Source of the DNA: Agelaius tricolor
Taxonomy: Eukaryota > Chordata > Aves > Passeriformes > Icteridae
Assembly: GCA_023055355.1 (NCBI GenBank)
Contig: JALJCS010000051.1
Span: 2,418,001 to 2,482,000, forward strand
Reading direction: 5' to 3'
DNA: 64,000 nucleotides
Position numbers and translations under genes: made by a program. Shown here in pieces: positions 10,273 to 23,682 of this stretch (its first letter is position 1; each line of letters opens with the position of its first letter). The notes under the pieces are model-generated. The model was not told the origin of the DNA. It did not search any database and worked only from the letters and a program-made list of their open reading frames with translations.

Positions 10273-12608
10273 GGCTAGCAGATCTCTGTCACAAAGTCCT
10301 GGGGAGACAACAGGTCTACCCCGATTCCAGCGGGACACCAGGTCTACCCCGGATTCTCTGTGACACCAGGTCTAGCTCTCTCCCGTGGGACATCAGGTCG
10401 TCCTCGCCCTGGCCGGACAACAGGTCTACCGCGGCCCTGGCCAGGACAACAGGTCGACCCTGGCTTCGCTGGGACATCAGGTCTACCCCAGCTGCGTCCA
10501 GGGACAAGAGGTCTACCCAGCTCTGTAGGGACATCAGGTCTACCCCAGCTCCGTCCGGGGACAACAGGTCTACCCAGCTCTGTAGGGACAACTGGTCTAC
10601 CTCAGCTCAATAGGGGCAACAGGTCTACCCTTGTTCCGTAGGGCTAGCAGATCTCTGCCACAAAGTCCTGGGGAGACAACAGGTCTACCGCGTTTTCATC
10701 TGGACACCAGGTCAACCCGGCTTCTCAGGGAGACCAGGTCTATCTCGCTCCAGCGGAACATCAGGTCGTCCTCGCCCTGGCGGGACAACAGGTCTTCCCC
10801 GACCCTGGCCAGGGACAACAGGTCTACCCGGGCTTCGCTGGGACATCAGGTCTACCCCAGCTCCGTCCGGAGACAACAGGTCTACCCCGGCCCTGGGCAG
10901 GACAACAGGTCTACCCTGGCTTCACTGGGACATCAGGTCTACCCGAGCTCCGGCCAGGGACAACAGGTCTACCCAGCTCTGTAGGGACATCAGGTCTACC
11001 CGAGCTCCGTCCGGGGACAACAAGTCTACCCAGCTCTGTAGGGACATCTGGTCTACCCCAGCTCCGGCCAGGGACAACAGGTCTACCCAGCTCTGTAGGG
11101 ACATCAGGTCTACCCCAGCTCCGGCCAGGGACAACAGGTCTACCCTGCTCTGTAGGGACAACTGGTCTACCTCAGCTCAATAGGGGCAACAGGTCTACCC
11201 TTGTTCCGTAGGGCTAGCAGATCTCTGTCACAAAGTCCTGGGAACACAACAGGTCTACCCCGATTCCAGCGGGACACCAGGTCTACCCCGGATTCTCTGT
11301 GACACCAGGTCTAGCTCTCTCCCGTGGGACATCAGGTCGTCCTCGCCCTGGCCGGACAACAGGTCTACCCCGGCCCTGGCCAGGACAACAGGTCGACCCT
11401 GGCTTCGCTGGGACATCAGGTCTACCCCAGCTGCGTCCAGGGACAAGAGGTCTACCCAGCTCTGTAGGGACATCAGGTCTACCCCAGCTCCGTCCGGGGA
11501 CAACAGGTCTACCCAGCTCTGTAGGGACAACTGGTCTACCTCAGCTCAATAGGGGCAACAGGTCTACCCTTGTTCCGTAGGGCTAGCAGATCGCTGCCAC
11601 AAAGTCCTGGGGAGACAACAGGTCTACCGCGTTTTCATCTGGACACCAGGTCTACCCCGGCTTCTCAGGGAGACCAGGTCTACCTCGCTCCAGCGGAACA
11701 TCAGGTCGTCCTCGCCCTGGCGGGACAACAGGTCTTCCCCGACCCTGGCCAGGGACAACAGGTCTACCCGGGCTTCGCTGGGACATCAGGTCTACCCCAG
11801 CTCCGTCCGGAGACAACAGGTCTACCCCGGCCCTGGGCAGGACAACAGGTCAACCCTGGCTTCACTGGGACATCAGGTCTACCCCAGCTGCGTCCAGGGA
11901 CAAGAGGTCTACCCAGCTCTGTAGGGACATCAGGTCTACCCCAGCTCCGGCCAGGGACAACAGGTCTACCCTGCTCTGTAGGGACATCGGGTCTACCCGA
12001 GTTCCGGCCAGGGACAAAAGGTCTACCATGCTCTGTAGGGACATCAGGTCTACCCCAGCTCCGTCCGGGGACAACAGGTCTACCCAGCTCTGTGGGGACA
12101 TCAGGTCTACCCCAGCTCCGGCCAGGGACAACAGGTCTACCCTGCTCTGTAGGGACAACTGGTCTACCTCAGCTCAATAGGGGCAACAGGTCTACCCTTG
12201 TTCCGTAGGGCTAGCAGATCTCTGTCACAAAGTCCTGGAAAGACAACAGGTCTACCCCGATTCCAGCGGGACACCAGGTCTACCCCGGATTCTCTGTGAC
12301 ACCAGGTCTACCTCGCTCCAGCGGAACATCAGGTGATCCTCGCCCTGGCCGGACAACAGGTCTTCCCCGACCCTGGCCAGGGACAACATGTCTACCCTGG
12401 CTTCGCTGGGACATCAGGTCTACCCCAGCTCCGTCCGGAGACAACAGGTCTACCCCGGCCCTGGGCAGGACAACAGGTCTACCCACGCTTCACTGGGACA
12501 TCAGGTCTACCCGAGCTCCGGCCAGGGACAACAGGTCTACCCAGCTCTGTAGGGACAACTGGTCTACCTCAACTCAATAGGGGCAACAGGTCTACCCTTA
12601 TATCGTAG
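9421..12608 (+). repeat. Mosaic cassette (3188 bp): 312-540-369-570-369-628-400
   Basis: Blocks start at 9421, 9733, 10273, 10642, 11212, 11581 and 12209. It opens like X or Z (312-540) but continues with the 369-570-369-628 run that is typical of Y. It ends with a 400 bp class 2 block in which two dimers have fused into one. The 628 block has AGATCGCTG in place of AGATCTCTG. Confidence 0.9.
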
Positions 12609-15600
12609 GGCTAGCAGATCTCTGTCACAAAGTCCTGGGGAGACAACAGGTCTACCCCGATTCCAGCGGGACACCAGGTCTACCCCGGCTTCTCTGGGAG
12701 ACCAGGTCTACCTCGCCCCAGCGGGACATCAGGTCGTCCCTGCCCTGGCGGGACAACAGGTCTACCCCGGCCCTGGCCAGGACAACAGGTCTACCCAGGC
12801 TTCGCTGGGACATCAGGTCTACCCCAGCACTGTCCGGGGAAAACAGGTCTACCCAGCTCTGTAGGGACATCAGGTCTACCCCAGCTCCAGCCAGGGACAA
12901 CAGGTCTACCCAGCTCTGTAGGGACATCAGGTCTACCCCAGCTCCAGCCAGGGACAACAGGTCTACCCAGCTCTGTAGGGACATCAGGTCTACCTCAGCT
13001 CAATAGGGGCAACAGGTCTACCCTTGTTCCGTAGGGCTAGCAGATCTCTGTCACAAAGTCCTGGAAAGACAACAGGTCTACCCCGATTCCAGCGGGACTC
13101 CAGGTCTACCCCGGCTTCTCTGGAAGACCAGGTCTACCTCGCCCCAGCGGGACATCAGGTCGTCCCTGCCCTGGCGGGACAACAGGTCTACCCCGGCCCT
13201 GGCCAGGACAACAGGTCTACCCAGGCTTCGCTGGGACATCAGGTCTACCCCAGCTGCGTCCAGGGACAAGAGGTCTACCCAGCTCTGTAGGGACATCAGG
13301 TCTACCCCAGCTCCGGCCAGGGACAACAGGTCTACCCAGCTCTGTAGGGACATCAGGTCTACCCCAGCTCCGTCCGGGGACAACAGGTCTACCCAGCTCT
13401 GTGGGGACATCAGGTCTACCCCAGCTCCGTCCGGGGACAACAGATCTACCCAGCTCTGTAGGGACATCAGGTCTACCTCAGCTCAATAGGGGCAACAGGT
13501 CTACCCTTGTTCCGTAGGGCTAGCAGATCTCTGTCACAAAGTCCTGGAAAGACAACAGGTCTACCCCGATTCCAGCGGGACACCAGGTCTACCCCGGATT
13601 CTCTGTGACACCAGGTCTAGCTCTCTCCCGTGGGACATCAGGTCGTCCTCGCCCTGGCCGGACAACAGGTCTACCGCGGCCCTGGCCAGGACAACAGGTC
13701 GACCCTGGCTTCGCTGGGACATCAGGTCTACCCCAGCTGCGTCCAGGGACAAGAGGTCTACCCAGCTCTGTAGGGACATCAGGTCTACCCCAGCTCCGGC
13801 CAGGGACAACAGGTCTACCCTGCTCTGTAGGGACATCGGGTCTACCCGAGTTCCGGCCAGGGACAAAAGGTCTACCCTGCTCTGTAGGGACATCAGGTCT
13901 ACCCCAGCTCCGTCCGGGGACAACAGGTCTACCCAGCTCTGTAGGGACATCAGGTCTACCCCAGCTCCGGCCAGGGACAACAGGTCTACCCTGCTCTGTA
14001 GGGACAACTGGTCTACCTCAGCTCAATAGGGGCAACAGGTCTACCCTTGTTCCGTAGGGCTAGCAGATCTCTGTCACAAAGTCCTGGGAACACAACAGGT
14101 CTACCCCGATTCCAGCGGGACACCAGGTCTACCCCGGATTCTCTGTGACACCAGGTCTAGCTCTCTCCCGTGGGACATCAGGTCGTCCTCGCCCTGGCCG
14201 GACAACAGGTCTACCCCGGCCCTGGCCAGGACAACAGGTCGACCCTGGCTTCGCTGGGACATCAGGTCTACCCCAGCTGCGTCCAGGGACAAGAGGTCTA
14301 CCCAGCTCTGTAGGGACATCAGGTCTACCCCAGCTCCGTCCGGGGACAACAGGTCTACCCAGCTCTGTAGGGACAACTGGTCTACCTCAGCTCAATAGGG
14401 GCAACAGGTCTACCCTTGTTCCGTAGGGCTAGCAGATCGCTGCCACAAAGTCCTGGGGAGACAACAGGTCTACCGCGTTTTCATCTGGACACCAGGTCTA
14501 CCCCGGCTTCTCAGGGAGACCAGGTCTACCTCGCTCCAGCGGAACATCAGGTCGTCCTCGCCCTGGCGGGACAACAGGTCTTCCCCGACCCTGGCCAGGG
14601 ACAACAGGTCTACCCGGGCTTCGCTGGGACATCAGGTCTACCCCAGCTCCGTCCGGAGACAACAGGTCTACCCCGGCCCTGGGCAGGACAACAGGTCAAC
14701 CCTGGCTTCACTGGGACATCAGGTCTACCCCAGCTGCGTCCAGGGACAAGAGGTCTACCCAGCTCTGTAGGGACATCAGGTCTACCCCAGCTCCGGCCAG
14801 GGACAACAGGTCTACCCTGCTCTGTAGGGACATCGGGTCTACCCGAGTTCCGGCCAGGGACAAAAGGTCTACCATGCTCTGTAGGGACATCAGGTCTACC
14901 CCAGCTCCGTCCGGGGACAACAGGTCTACCCAGCTCTGTGGGGACATCAGGTCTACCCCAGCTCCGGCCAGGGACAACAGGTCTACCCTGCTCTGTAGGG
15001 ACAACTGGTCTACCTCAGCTCAATAGGGGCAACAGGTCTACCCTTGTTCCGTAGGGCTAGCAGATCTCTGTCACAAAGTCCTGGAAAGACAACAGGTCTA
15101 CCCCGATTCCAGCGGGACACCAGGTCTACCCCGGATTCTCTGTGACACCAGGTCTACCTCGCTCCAGCGGAACATCAGGTGATCCTCGCCCTGGCCGGAC
15201 AACAGGTCTTCCCCGACCCTGGCCAGGGACAACATGTCTACCCTGGCTTCGCTGGGACATCAGGTCTACCCCAGCTCCGTCCGGAGACAACAGGTCTACC
15301 CCGGCCCTGGGCAGGACAACAGGTCTACCCACGCTTCACTGGGACATCAGGTCTACCCGAGCTCCGGCCAGGGACAACAGGTCTACCCAGCTCTGTAGGG
15401 ACAACTGGTCTACCTCAACTCAATAGGGGCAACAGGTCTACCCTTATATCGTAGGGCTAGCAGATCTCTGTCACAAAGTCCTGGGGAGACAACAGGTCTA
15501 CCCCGATTCCAGCGGGACACCAGGTCTACCCCGGCTTCTCTGGGAGACCAGGTCTACCTCGCCCCAGCGGGACATCAGGTCGTCCCTGCCCTGGCGGGAC

Positions 15601-16903
15601 AACAGGTCTACCCCGGCCCTGGCCAGGACAACAGGTCTACCCAGGCTTCGCTGGGACATCAGGTCTACCCCAGCACTGTCCGGGGAAAACAGGTCTACCC
15701 AGCTCTGTAGGGACATCAGGTCTACCCCAGCTCCAGCCAGGGACAACAGGTCTACCCAGCTCTGTAGGGACATCAGGTCTACCCCAGCTCCAGCCAGGGA
15801 CAACAGGTCTACCCAGCTCTGTAGGGACATCAGGTCTACCTCAGCTCAATAGGGGCAACAGGTCTACCCTTGTTCCGTAGGGCTAGCAGATCTCTGTCAC
15901 AAAGTCCTGGAAAGACAACAGGTCTACCCCGATTCCAGCGGGACTCCAGGTCTACCCCGGCTTCTCTGGAAGACCAGGTCTACCTCGCCCCAGCGGGACA
16001 TCAGGTCGTCCCTGCCCTGGCGGGACAACAGGTCTACCCCGGCCCTGGCCAGGACAACAGGTCTACCCAGGCTTCGCTGGGACATCAGGTCTACCCCAGC
16101 TGCGTCCAGGGACAAGAGGTCTACCCAGCTCTGTAGGGACATCAGGTCTACCCCAGCTCCGGCCAGGGACAACAGGTCTACCCAGCTCTGTAGGGACATC
16201 AGGTCTACCCCAGCTCCGTCCGGGGACAACAGGTCTACCCAGCTCTGTGGGGACATCAGGTCTACCCCAGCTCCGTCCGGGGACAACAGATCTACCCAGC
16301 TCTGTAGGGACATCAGGTCTACCTCAGCTCAATAGGGGCAACAGGTCTACCCTTGTTCCGTAGGGCTAGCAGATCTCTGTCACAAAGTCCTGGAAAGACA
16401 ACAGGTCTACCCCGATTCCAGCGGGACACCAGGTCTACCCCGGATTCTCTGTGACACCAGGTCTAGCTCTCTCCCGTGGGACATCAGGTCGTCCTCGCCC
16501 TGGCCGGACAACAGGTCTACCGCGGCCCTGGCCAGGACAACAGGTCGACCCTGGCTTCGCTGGGACATCAGGTCTACCCCAGCTGCGTCCAGGGACAAGA
16601 GGTCTACCCAGCTCTGTAGGGACATCAGGTCTACCCCAGCTCCGGCCAGGGACAACAGGTCTACCCTGCTCTGTAGGGACATCGGGTCTACCCGAGTTCC
16701 GGCCAGGGACAAAAGGTCTACCCTGCTCTGTAGGGACATCAGGTCTACCCCAGCTCCGTCCGGGGACAACAGGTCTACCCAGCTCTGTGGGGACATCAGG
16801 TCTACCCCAGCTCCGTCCGGGGACAACAGGTCTACCCTGCTCTGTAGGGACAACTGGTCTACCTCAACTCAATAGGGGCAACAGGTCTACCCTTGTTCCG
16901 TAG
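11212..16903 (+). repeat. Tandem duplication, two 2846 bp copies (11212-14057, 14058-16903)
   Basis: Both copies have blocks 369-628-400-426-483-540. They share rare variants exactly 2846 bp apart: CTACCATGCTC (A at 12028 and 14874), GGGGAAAACAGG (A at 12841 and 15687), GTGATCCTCGCC, and GTCAACCCTGGCTTCAC near 11850 and 14696. None of these was noticed elsewhere in the window. The tails of the two 540 blocks differ, as expected if the junction lies there. Confidence 0.93.
12609..15454 (+). repeat. Shortened Y cassette (2846 bp): 426-483-540-369-628-400
   Basis: Blocks start at 12609, 13035, 13518, 14058, 14427 and 15055. Compared with Y it lacks one 570 and one 369 block, and its last block is 400 instead of 457 bp. 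The 540 block at 13518 ends with features of a 570 block (CTCAGCTCAATAGG, then GGGAACAC in the next block), which suggests a crossover inside it. Confidence 0.9.
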
Positions 16904-19296
16904 GGCTAGCAGATCTCTGTCACAAAGTCCTGGGGAGACAACAGGTCTACCCCGATTCCAGCGGGACACCAGGTCTACCCCGGATTCTCTGTGACACCAG
17001 GTCTAGCTCTCTCCCGTGGGACATCAGGTCGTCCTCGCCCTGGCCGGACAACAGGTCTACCGCGGCCCTGGCCAGGACAACAGGTCGACCCTGGCTTCGC
17101 TGGGACATCAGGTCTACCCCAGCTGCGTCCAGGGACAAGAGGTCTACCCAGCTCTGTAGGGACATCAGGTCTACCCCAGCTCCGTCCGGGGACAACAGGT
17201 CTACCCAGCTCTGTAGGGACAACTGGTCTACCTCAGCTCAATAGGGGCAACAGGTCTACCCTTGTTCCGTAGGGCTAGCAGATCTCTGCCACAAAGTCCT
17301 GGGGAGACAACAGGTCTACCGCGTTTTCATCTGGACACCAGGTCAACCCGGCTTCTCAGGGAGACCAGGTCTACCTCGCTCCAGCGGAACATCAGGTCGT
17401 CCTCGCCCTGGCGGGACAACAGGTCTTCCCCGACCCTGGCCAGGGACAACAGGTCTACCCGGGCTTCGCTGGGACATCAGGTCTACCCCAGCTCCGTCCG
17501 GAGACAACAGGTCTACCCCGGCCCTGGGCAGGACAACAGGTCTACCCTGGCTTCACTGGGACATCAGGTCTACCCGAGCTCCGGCCAGGGACAACAGGTC
17601 TACCCAGCTCTGTAGGGACATCAGGTCTACCCGAGCTCCGTCCGGGGACAACAAGTCTACCCAGCTCTGTAGGGACATCTGGTCTACCCCAGCTCCGGCC
17701 AGGGACAACAGGTCTACCCAGCTCTGTAGGGACATCAGGTCTACCCCAGCTCCGGCCAGGGACAACAGGTCTACCCTGCTCTGTAGGGACAACTGGTCTA
17801 CCTCAGCTCAATAGGGGCAACAGGTCTACCCTTGTTCCGTAGGGCTAGCAGATCTCTGTCACAAAGTCCTGGGAACACAACAGGTCTACCCCGATTCCAG
17901 CGGGACACCAGGTCTACCCCGGATTCTCTGTGACACCAGGTCTAGCTCTCTCCCGTGGGACATCAGGTCGTCCTCGCCCTGGCCGGACAACAGGTCTACC
18001 CCGGCCCTGGCCAGGACAACAGGTCGACCCTGGCTTCGCTGGGACATCAGGTCTACCCCAGCTGCGTCCAGGGACAAGAGGTCTACCCAGCTCTGTAGGG
18101 ACATCAGGTCTACCCCAGCTCCGTCCGGGGACAACAGGTCTACCCAGCTCTGTAGGGACAACTGGTCTACCTCAGCTCAATAGGGGCAACAGGTCTACCC
18201 TTGTTCCGTAGGGCTAGCAGATCGCTGCCACAAAGTCCTGGGGAGACAACAGGTCTACCGCGTTTTCATCTGGACACCAGGTCTACCCCGGCTTCTCAGG
18301 GAGACCAGGTCTACCTCGCTCCAGCGGAACATCAGGTCGTCCTTGCCCTGGCGGGACAACAGGTCTTCCCCGACCCTGGCCAGGGACAACAGGTCTACCC
18401 GGGCTTCGCTGGGACATCAGGTCTACCCCAGCTCCGTCCGGAGACAACAGGTCTACCCCGGCCCTGGGCAGGACAACAGGTCTACCCTGGCTTCACTGGG
18501 ACATCAGGTCTACCCCAGCTGCGTCCAGGGACAAGAGGTCTACCCAGCTCTGTAGGGACATCAGGTCTACCCCAGCTCCAGCCAGGGACAACAGGTCTAC
18601 CCTGCTCTGTAGGGATATCGGGTCTACCCGAGTTCCGGCCAGGGACAAAAGGTCTACCCTGCTCTGTAGGGACATCAGGTCTACCCCAGCTCCGTCCGGG
18701 GACAACAGGTCTACCCAGCTCTGTGGGGACATCAGGTCTACCCCAGCTCCGGCCAGGGACAACAGGTCTACCCTGCTCTGTAGGGACAACTGGTCTACCT
18801 CAGCTCAATAGGGGCAACAGGTCTACCCTTGTTCCGTAGGGCTAGCAGATCTCTGTCACAAAGTCCTGGGAACACAACAGGTCTACCCCGATTCCAGCGG
18901 GACACCAGGTCTACCCCGGATTCTCTGTGACACCAGGTCTAGCTCTCTCCCGTGGGACATCAGGTCGTCCTCGCCCTGGCGGGACAACAGGTCTTCCCCG
19001 ACCCTGGCCAGGGACAACATGTCTACCCTGGCTTCGCTGGGACATCAGGTCTACCCCAGCTCCGTCCGGAGACAACAGGTCTACCCCGGCCCTGGGCAGG
19101 ACAACAGGTCTACCCACGCTTCACTGGGACATCAGGTCTACCCGAGCTCCGGCCAGGGACAACAGGTCTACCCTGCTCTGTAGGGAGATCAGGTCTTCCC
19201 CAGCTCCGTCCGGGGACAACAGGTCTACCCAGCTCTGTAGGGACAACTGGTCTACCTCAACTCAATAGGGGCAACAGGTCTACCCTTATATCGTAG
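15455..19296 (+). repeat. Y cassette (3842 bp), copy 1: 426-483-540-369-570-369-628-457
   Basis: Blocks start at 15455, 15881, 16364, 16904, 17273, 17843, 18212 and 18840. The 426 block shares the private GGGGAAAACAGG variant (A at 15687) with the block at 12609. The 628 block has a private CpG-to-TpG change (CCTTGCCCTGG at 18343). Confidence 0.92.
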
Positions 19297-22200
19297 GGCT
19301 AGCAGATCTCTGTCACAAAGTCCTGGGGAGACAACAGGTCTACCCCGATTCCAGCGGGACACCAGGTCTACCCCGGCTTCTCTGGGAGACCAGGTCTACC
19401 TCGCCCCAGCGGGACATCAGGTCGTCCCTGCCCTGGCGGGACAACAGGTCTACCCCGGCCCTGGCCAGGACAACAGGTCTACCCAGGCTTCGCTGGGACA
19501 TCAGGTCTACCCCAGCACTGTCCGGGGACAACAGGTCTACCCAGCTCTGTAGGGACATCAGATCTACCTCAGCTCAATAGGGGCAACAGGTCTACCCTTG
19601 TTCCGTAGGGCTAGCAGATCTCTGTCACAAAGTCCTGGAAAGACAACAGGTCTACCCCGATTCCAGCGGGACACCAGGTCTACCCCGGATTCTCTGTGAC
19701 ACCAGGTCTAGCTCTCTCCCGTGGGACATCAGGTCGTCCTCGCCCTGGCCGGACAACAGGTCTACCGCGGCCCTGGCCAGGACAACAGGTCGACCCTGGC
19801 TTCGCTGGGACATCAGGTCTACCCCAGCTGCGTCCAGGGACAAGAGGTCTACCCAGCTCTGTAGGGACATCAGGTCTACCCCAGCTCCGGCCAGGGACAA
19901 CAGGTCTACCCTGCTCTGTAGGGACATCGGTTCTACCCGAGTTCCGGCCAGGGACAAAAGGTCTACCCTGCTCTGTAGGGACATCAGGTCTACCCCAGCT
20001 CCGTCCGGGGACAACAGGTCTACCCAGCTCTGTGGGGACATCAGGTCTACCCCAGCTCCGTCCGGGGACAACAGGTCTACCCTGCTCTGTAGGGACAACT
20101 GGTCTACCTCAACTCAATAGGGGCAACAGGTCTACCCTTGTTCCGTAGGGCTAGCAGATCTCTGTCACAAAGTCCTGGGGAGACAACAGGTCTACCCCGA
20201 TTCCAGCGGGACACCAGGTCTACCCCGGATTCTCTGTGACACCAGGTCTAGCTCTCTCCCGTGGGACATCAGGTCGTCCTCGCCCTGGCCGGACAACAGG
20301 TCTACCGCGGCCCTGGCCATGACAACAGGTCGACCCTGGCTTCGCTGGGACATCAGGTCTACCCCAGCTGCGTCCAGGGACAAGAGGTCTACCCAGCTCT
20401 GTAGGGACATCAGGTCTACCCCAGCTCCGTCCGGGGACAACAGGTCTACCCAGCTCTGTAGGGACAACTGGTCTACCTCAGCTCAATAGGGGCAACAGGT
20501 CTACCCTTGTTCCGTAGGGCTAGCAGATCTCTGCCACAAAGTCCTGGGGAGACAACAGGTCTACCGCGTTTTCATCTGGACACCAGGTCAACCCGGCTTC
20601 TCAGGGAGACCAGGTCTACCTCGCTCCAGCGGAACATCAGGTCGTCCTCGCCCTGGCGGGACAACAGGTCTTCCCCGACCCTGGCCAGGGACAACAGGTC
20701 TACCCGGGCTTCGCTGGGACATCAGGTCTACCCCAGCTCCGTCCGGAGACAACAGGTCTACCCCGGCCCTGGGCAGGACAACAGGTCTACCCTGGCTTCA
20801 CTGGGACATCAGGTCTACCCGAGCTCCGGCCAGGGACAACAGGTCTACCCAGCTCTGTAGGGACATCAGGTCTACCCGAGCTCCGTCCGGGGACAACAAG
20901 TCTACCCAGCTCTGTAGGGACATCTGGTCTACCCCAGCTCCGTCCGGGGACAACAGGTCTACCCAGCTCTGTAGGGACAACTGGTCTACCTCAGCTCAAT
21001 AGGGGCAACAGGTCTACCCTTGTTCCGTAGGGCTAGCAGATCTCTGCCACAAAGTCCTGGGGAGACAACAGGTCTACCGCGTTTTCATCTGGACACCAGG
21101 TCAACCCGGCTTCTCAGGGAGACCAGGTCTACCTCGCTCCAGCGGAACATCAGGTCGTCCTCGCCCTGGCGGGACAACAGGTCTTCCCCGACCCTGGCCA
21201 GGGACAACAGGTCTACCCGGGCTTCGCTGGGACATCAGGTCTACCCCAGCTGCGTCCGGAGACAACAGGTCTACCCCGGCCCTGGGCAGGACAACAGGTC
21301 TACCCTGGCTTCACTGGGACATCAGGTCTACCCCAGCTGCGTCCAGGGACAAGAGGTCTACCCAGCTCTGTAGGGACATCAGGTCTACCCCAGCTCCGGC
21401 CAGGGACAACAGGTCTACCCTGCTCTGTAGGGACATCGGGTCTACCCGAGTTCCGGCCAGGGACAAAAGGTCTACCCTGCTCTGTAGGGACATCAGGTCT
21501 ACCCCAGCTCCGTCCGGGGACAACAGGTCTACCCAGCTCTGTGGGGACATCAGGTCTACCCCAGCTCCGGCCAGGGACAACAGGTCTACCCTGCTCTGTA
21601 GGGACAACTGGTCTACCTCAGCTCAATAGGGGCAACAGGTCTACCCTTGTTCCGTAGGGCTAGCAGATCTCTGTCACAAAGTCCTGGAAAGACAACAGGT
21701 CTACCCCGATTCCAGCGGGACACCAGGTCTACCCCGGATTCTCTGTGACACCAGGTCTACCTCGCTCCAGCGGAACATCAGGTGGTCCTCGCCCTGGCGG
21801 GACAACAGGTCTTCCCCGACCCTGGCCAGGGACAACATGTCTACCCTGGCTTCGCTGGGACATCAGGTCTACCCCAGCTCCGTCCGGAGACAACAGGTCT
21901 ACCCCGGCCCTGGGCAGGACAACAGGTCTACCCTGGCTTCACTGGGACATCAGGTCTACCCGAGCTCCGGCCAGGGACAACAGGTCTACCCAGCTCTGTA
22001 GGGACATCAGGTCTACCCGAGCTCCGTCCGGGGACAACAAGTCTACCCAGCTCTGTAGGGACATCTGGTCTACCCCAGCTCCGGCCAGGGACAACAGGTC
22101 TACCCAGCTCTGTAGGGACATCAGGTCTACCCCAGCTCCGGCCAGGGACAACAGGTCTACCCTGCTCTGTAGGGACAACTGGTCTACCTCAGCTCAATAG

Positions 22201-23682
22201 GGGCAACAGGTCTACCCTTGTTCCGTAGGGCTAGCAGATCTCTGTCACAAAGTCCTGGGAACACAACAGGTCTACCCCGATTCCAGCGGGACACCAGGTC
22301 TACCCCGGATTCTCTGTGACACCAGGTCTAGCTCTCTCCCGTGGGACATCAGGTCGTCCTCGCCCTGGCCGGACAACAGGTCTACCCCGGCCCTGGCCAG
22401 GACAACAGGTCGACCCTGGCTTCGCTGGGACATCAGGTCTACCCCAGCTGCGTCCAGGGACAAGAGGTCTACCCAGCTCTGTAGGGACATCAGGTCTACC
22501 CCAGCTCCGTCCGGGGACAACAGGTCTACCCAGCTCTGTAGGGACAACTGGTCTACCTCAGCTCAATAGGGGCAACAGGTCTACCCTTGTTCCGTAGGGC
22601 TAGCAGATCGCTGCCACAAAGTCCTGGGGAGACAACAGGTCTACCGCGTTTTCATCTGGACACCAGGTCTACCCCGGCTTCTCAGGGAGACCAGGTCTAC
22701 CTCGCTCCAGCGGAACATCAGGTCGTCCTCGCCCTGGCGGGACAACAGGTCTTCCCCGACCCTGGCCAGGGACAACAGGTCTACCCGGGCTTCGCTGGGA
22801 CATCAGGTCTACCCCAGCTCCGTCCGGAGACAACAGGTCTACCCCGGCCCTGGGCAGGACAACAGGTCTACCCTGGCTTCACTGGGACATCAGGTCTACC
22901 CCAGCTGCGTCCAGGGACAAGAGGTCTACCCAGCTCTGTAGGGACATCAGGTCTACCCCAGCTCCGGCCAGGGACAACAGGTCTACCCTGCTCTGTAGGG
23001 ATATCGGGTCTACCCGAGTTCCGGCCAGGGACAAAAGGTCTACCCTGCTCTGTAGGGACATCAGGTCTACCCCAGCTCCGTCCGGGGACAACAGGTCTAC
23101 CCAGCTCTGTGGGGACATCAGGTCTACCCCAGCTCCGTCCGGGGACAACAGGTCTACCCTGCTCTGTAGGGACAACTGGTCTACCTCAGCTCAATAGGGG
23201 CAACAGGTCTACCCTTGTTCCGTAGGGCTAGCAGATCTCTGTCACAAAGTCCTGGGAACACAACAGGTCTACCCCGATTCCAGCGGGACACCAGGTCTAC
23301 CCCGGATTCTCTGTGACACCAGGTCTAGCTCTCTCCCGTGGGACATCAGGTCGTCCTCGCCCTGGCGGGACAACAGGTCTTCCCCGACCCTGGCCAGGGA
23401 CAACATGTCTACCCTGGCTTCGCTGGGACATCAGGTCTACCCCAGCTCCGTCCGGAGACAACAGGTCTACCCCGGCCCTGGGCAGGACAACAGGTCTACC
23501 CACGCTTCACTGGGACATCAGGTCTACCCGAGCTCCGGCCAGGGACAACAGGTCTACCCTGCTCTGTAGGGAGATCAGGTCTTCCCCAGCTCCGTCCGGG
23601 GACAACAGGTCTACCCAGCTCTGTAGGGACAACTGGTCTACCTCAACTCAATAGGGGCAACAGGTCTACCCTTATATCGTAG
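19297..23682 (+). repeat. X cassette (4386 bp), copy 1: 312-540-369-513-627-571-369-628-457
   Basis: Blocks start at 19297, 19609, 20149, 20518, 21031, 21658, 22229, 22598 and 23226. The alpha pair of variants is present in the 540 and 369 blocks. The 571 block joins a 457-type head to the four-dimer tail of 570 blocks. Confidence 0.93.

Noticed and set aside
11570..12208. Open reading frame of 212 codons (also at 14416, 18201, 22587, 29791, 33633, 43768, 47610, 54129 and 59877)
   Set aside because: It is the longest frame but consists only of satellite repeats. It stays open because 57 is a multiple of 3 and the extra base in 628 blocks restores frame. It stops at the block boundary TAG. 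Frames on the opposite strand are open too, and there is no start context or unique domain.
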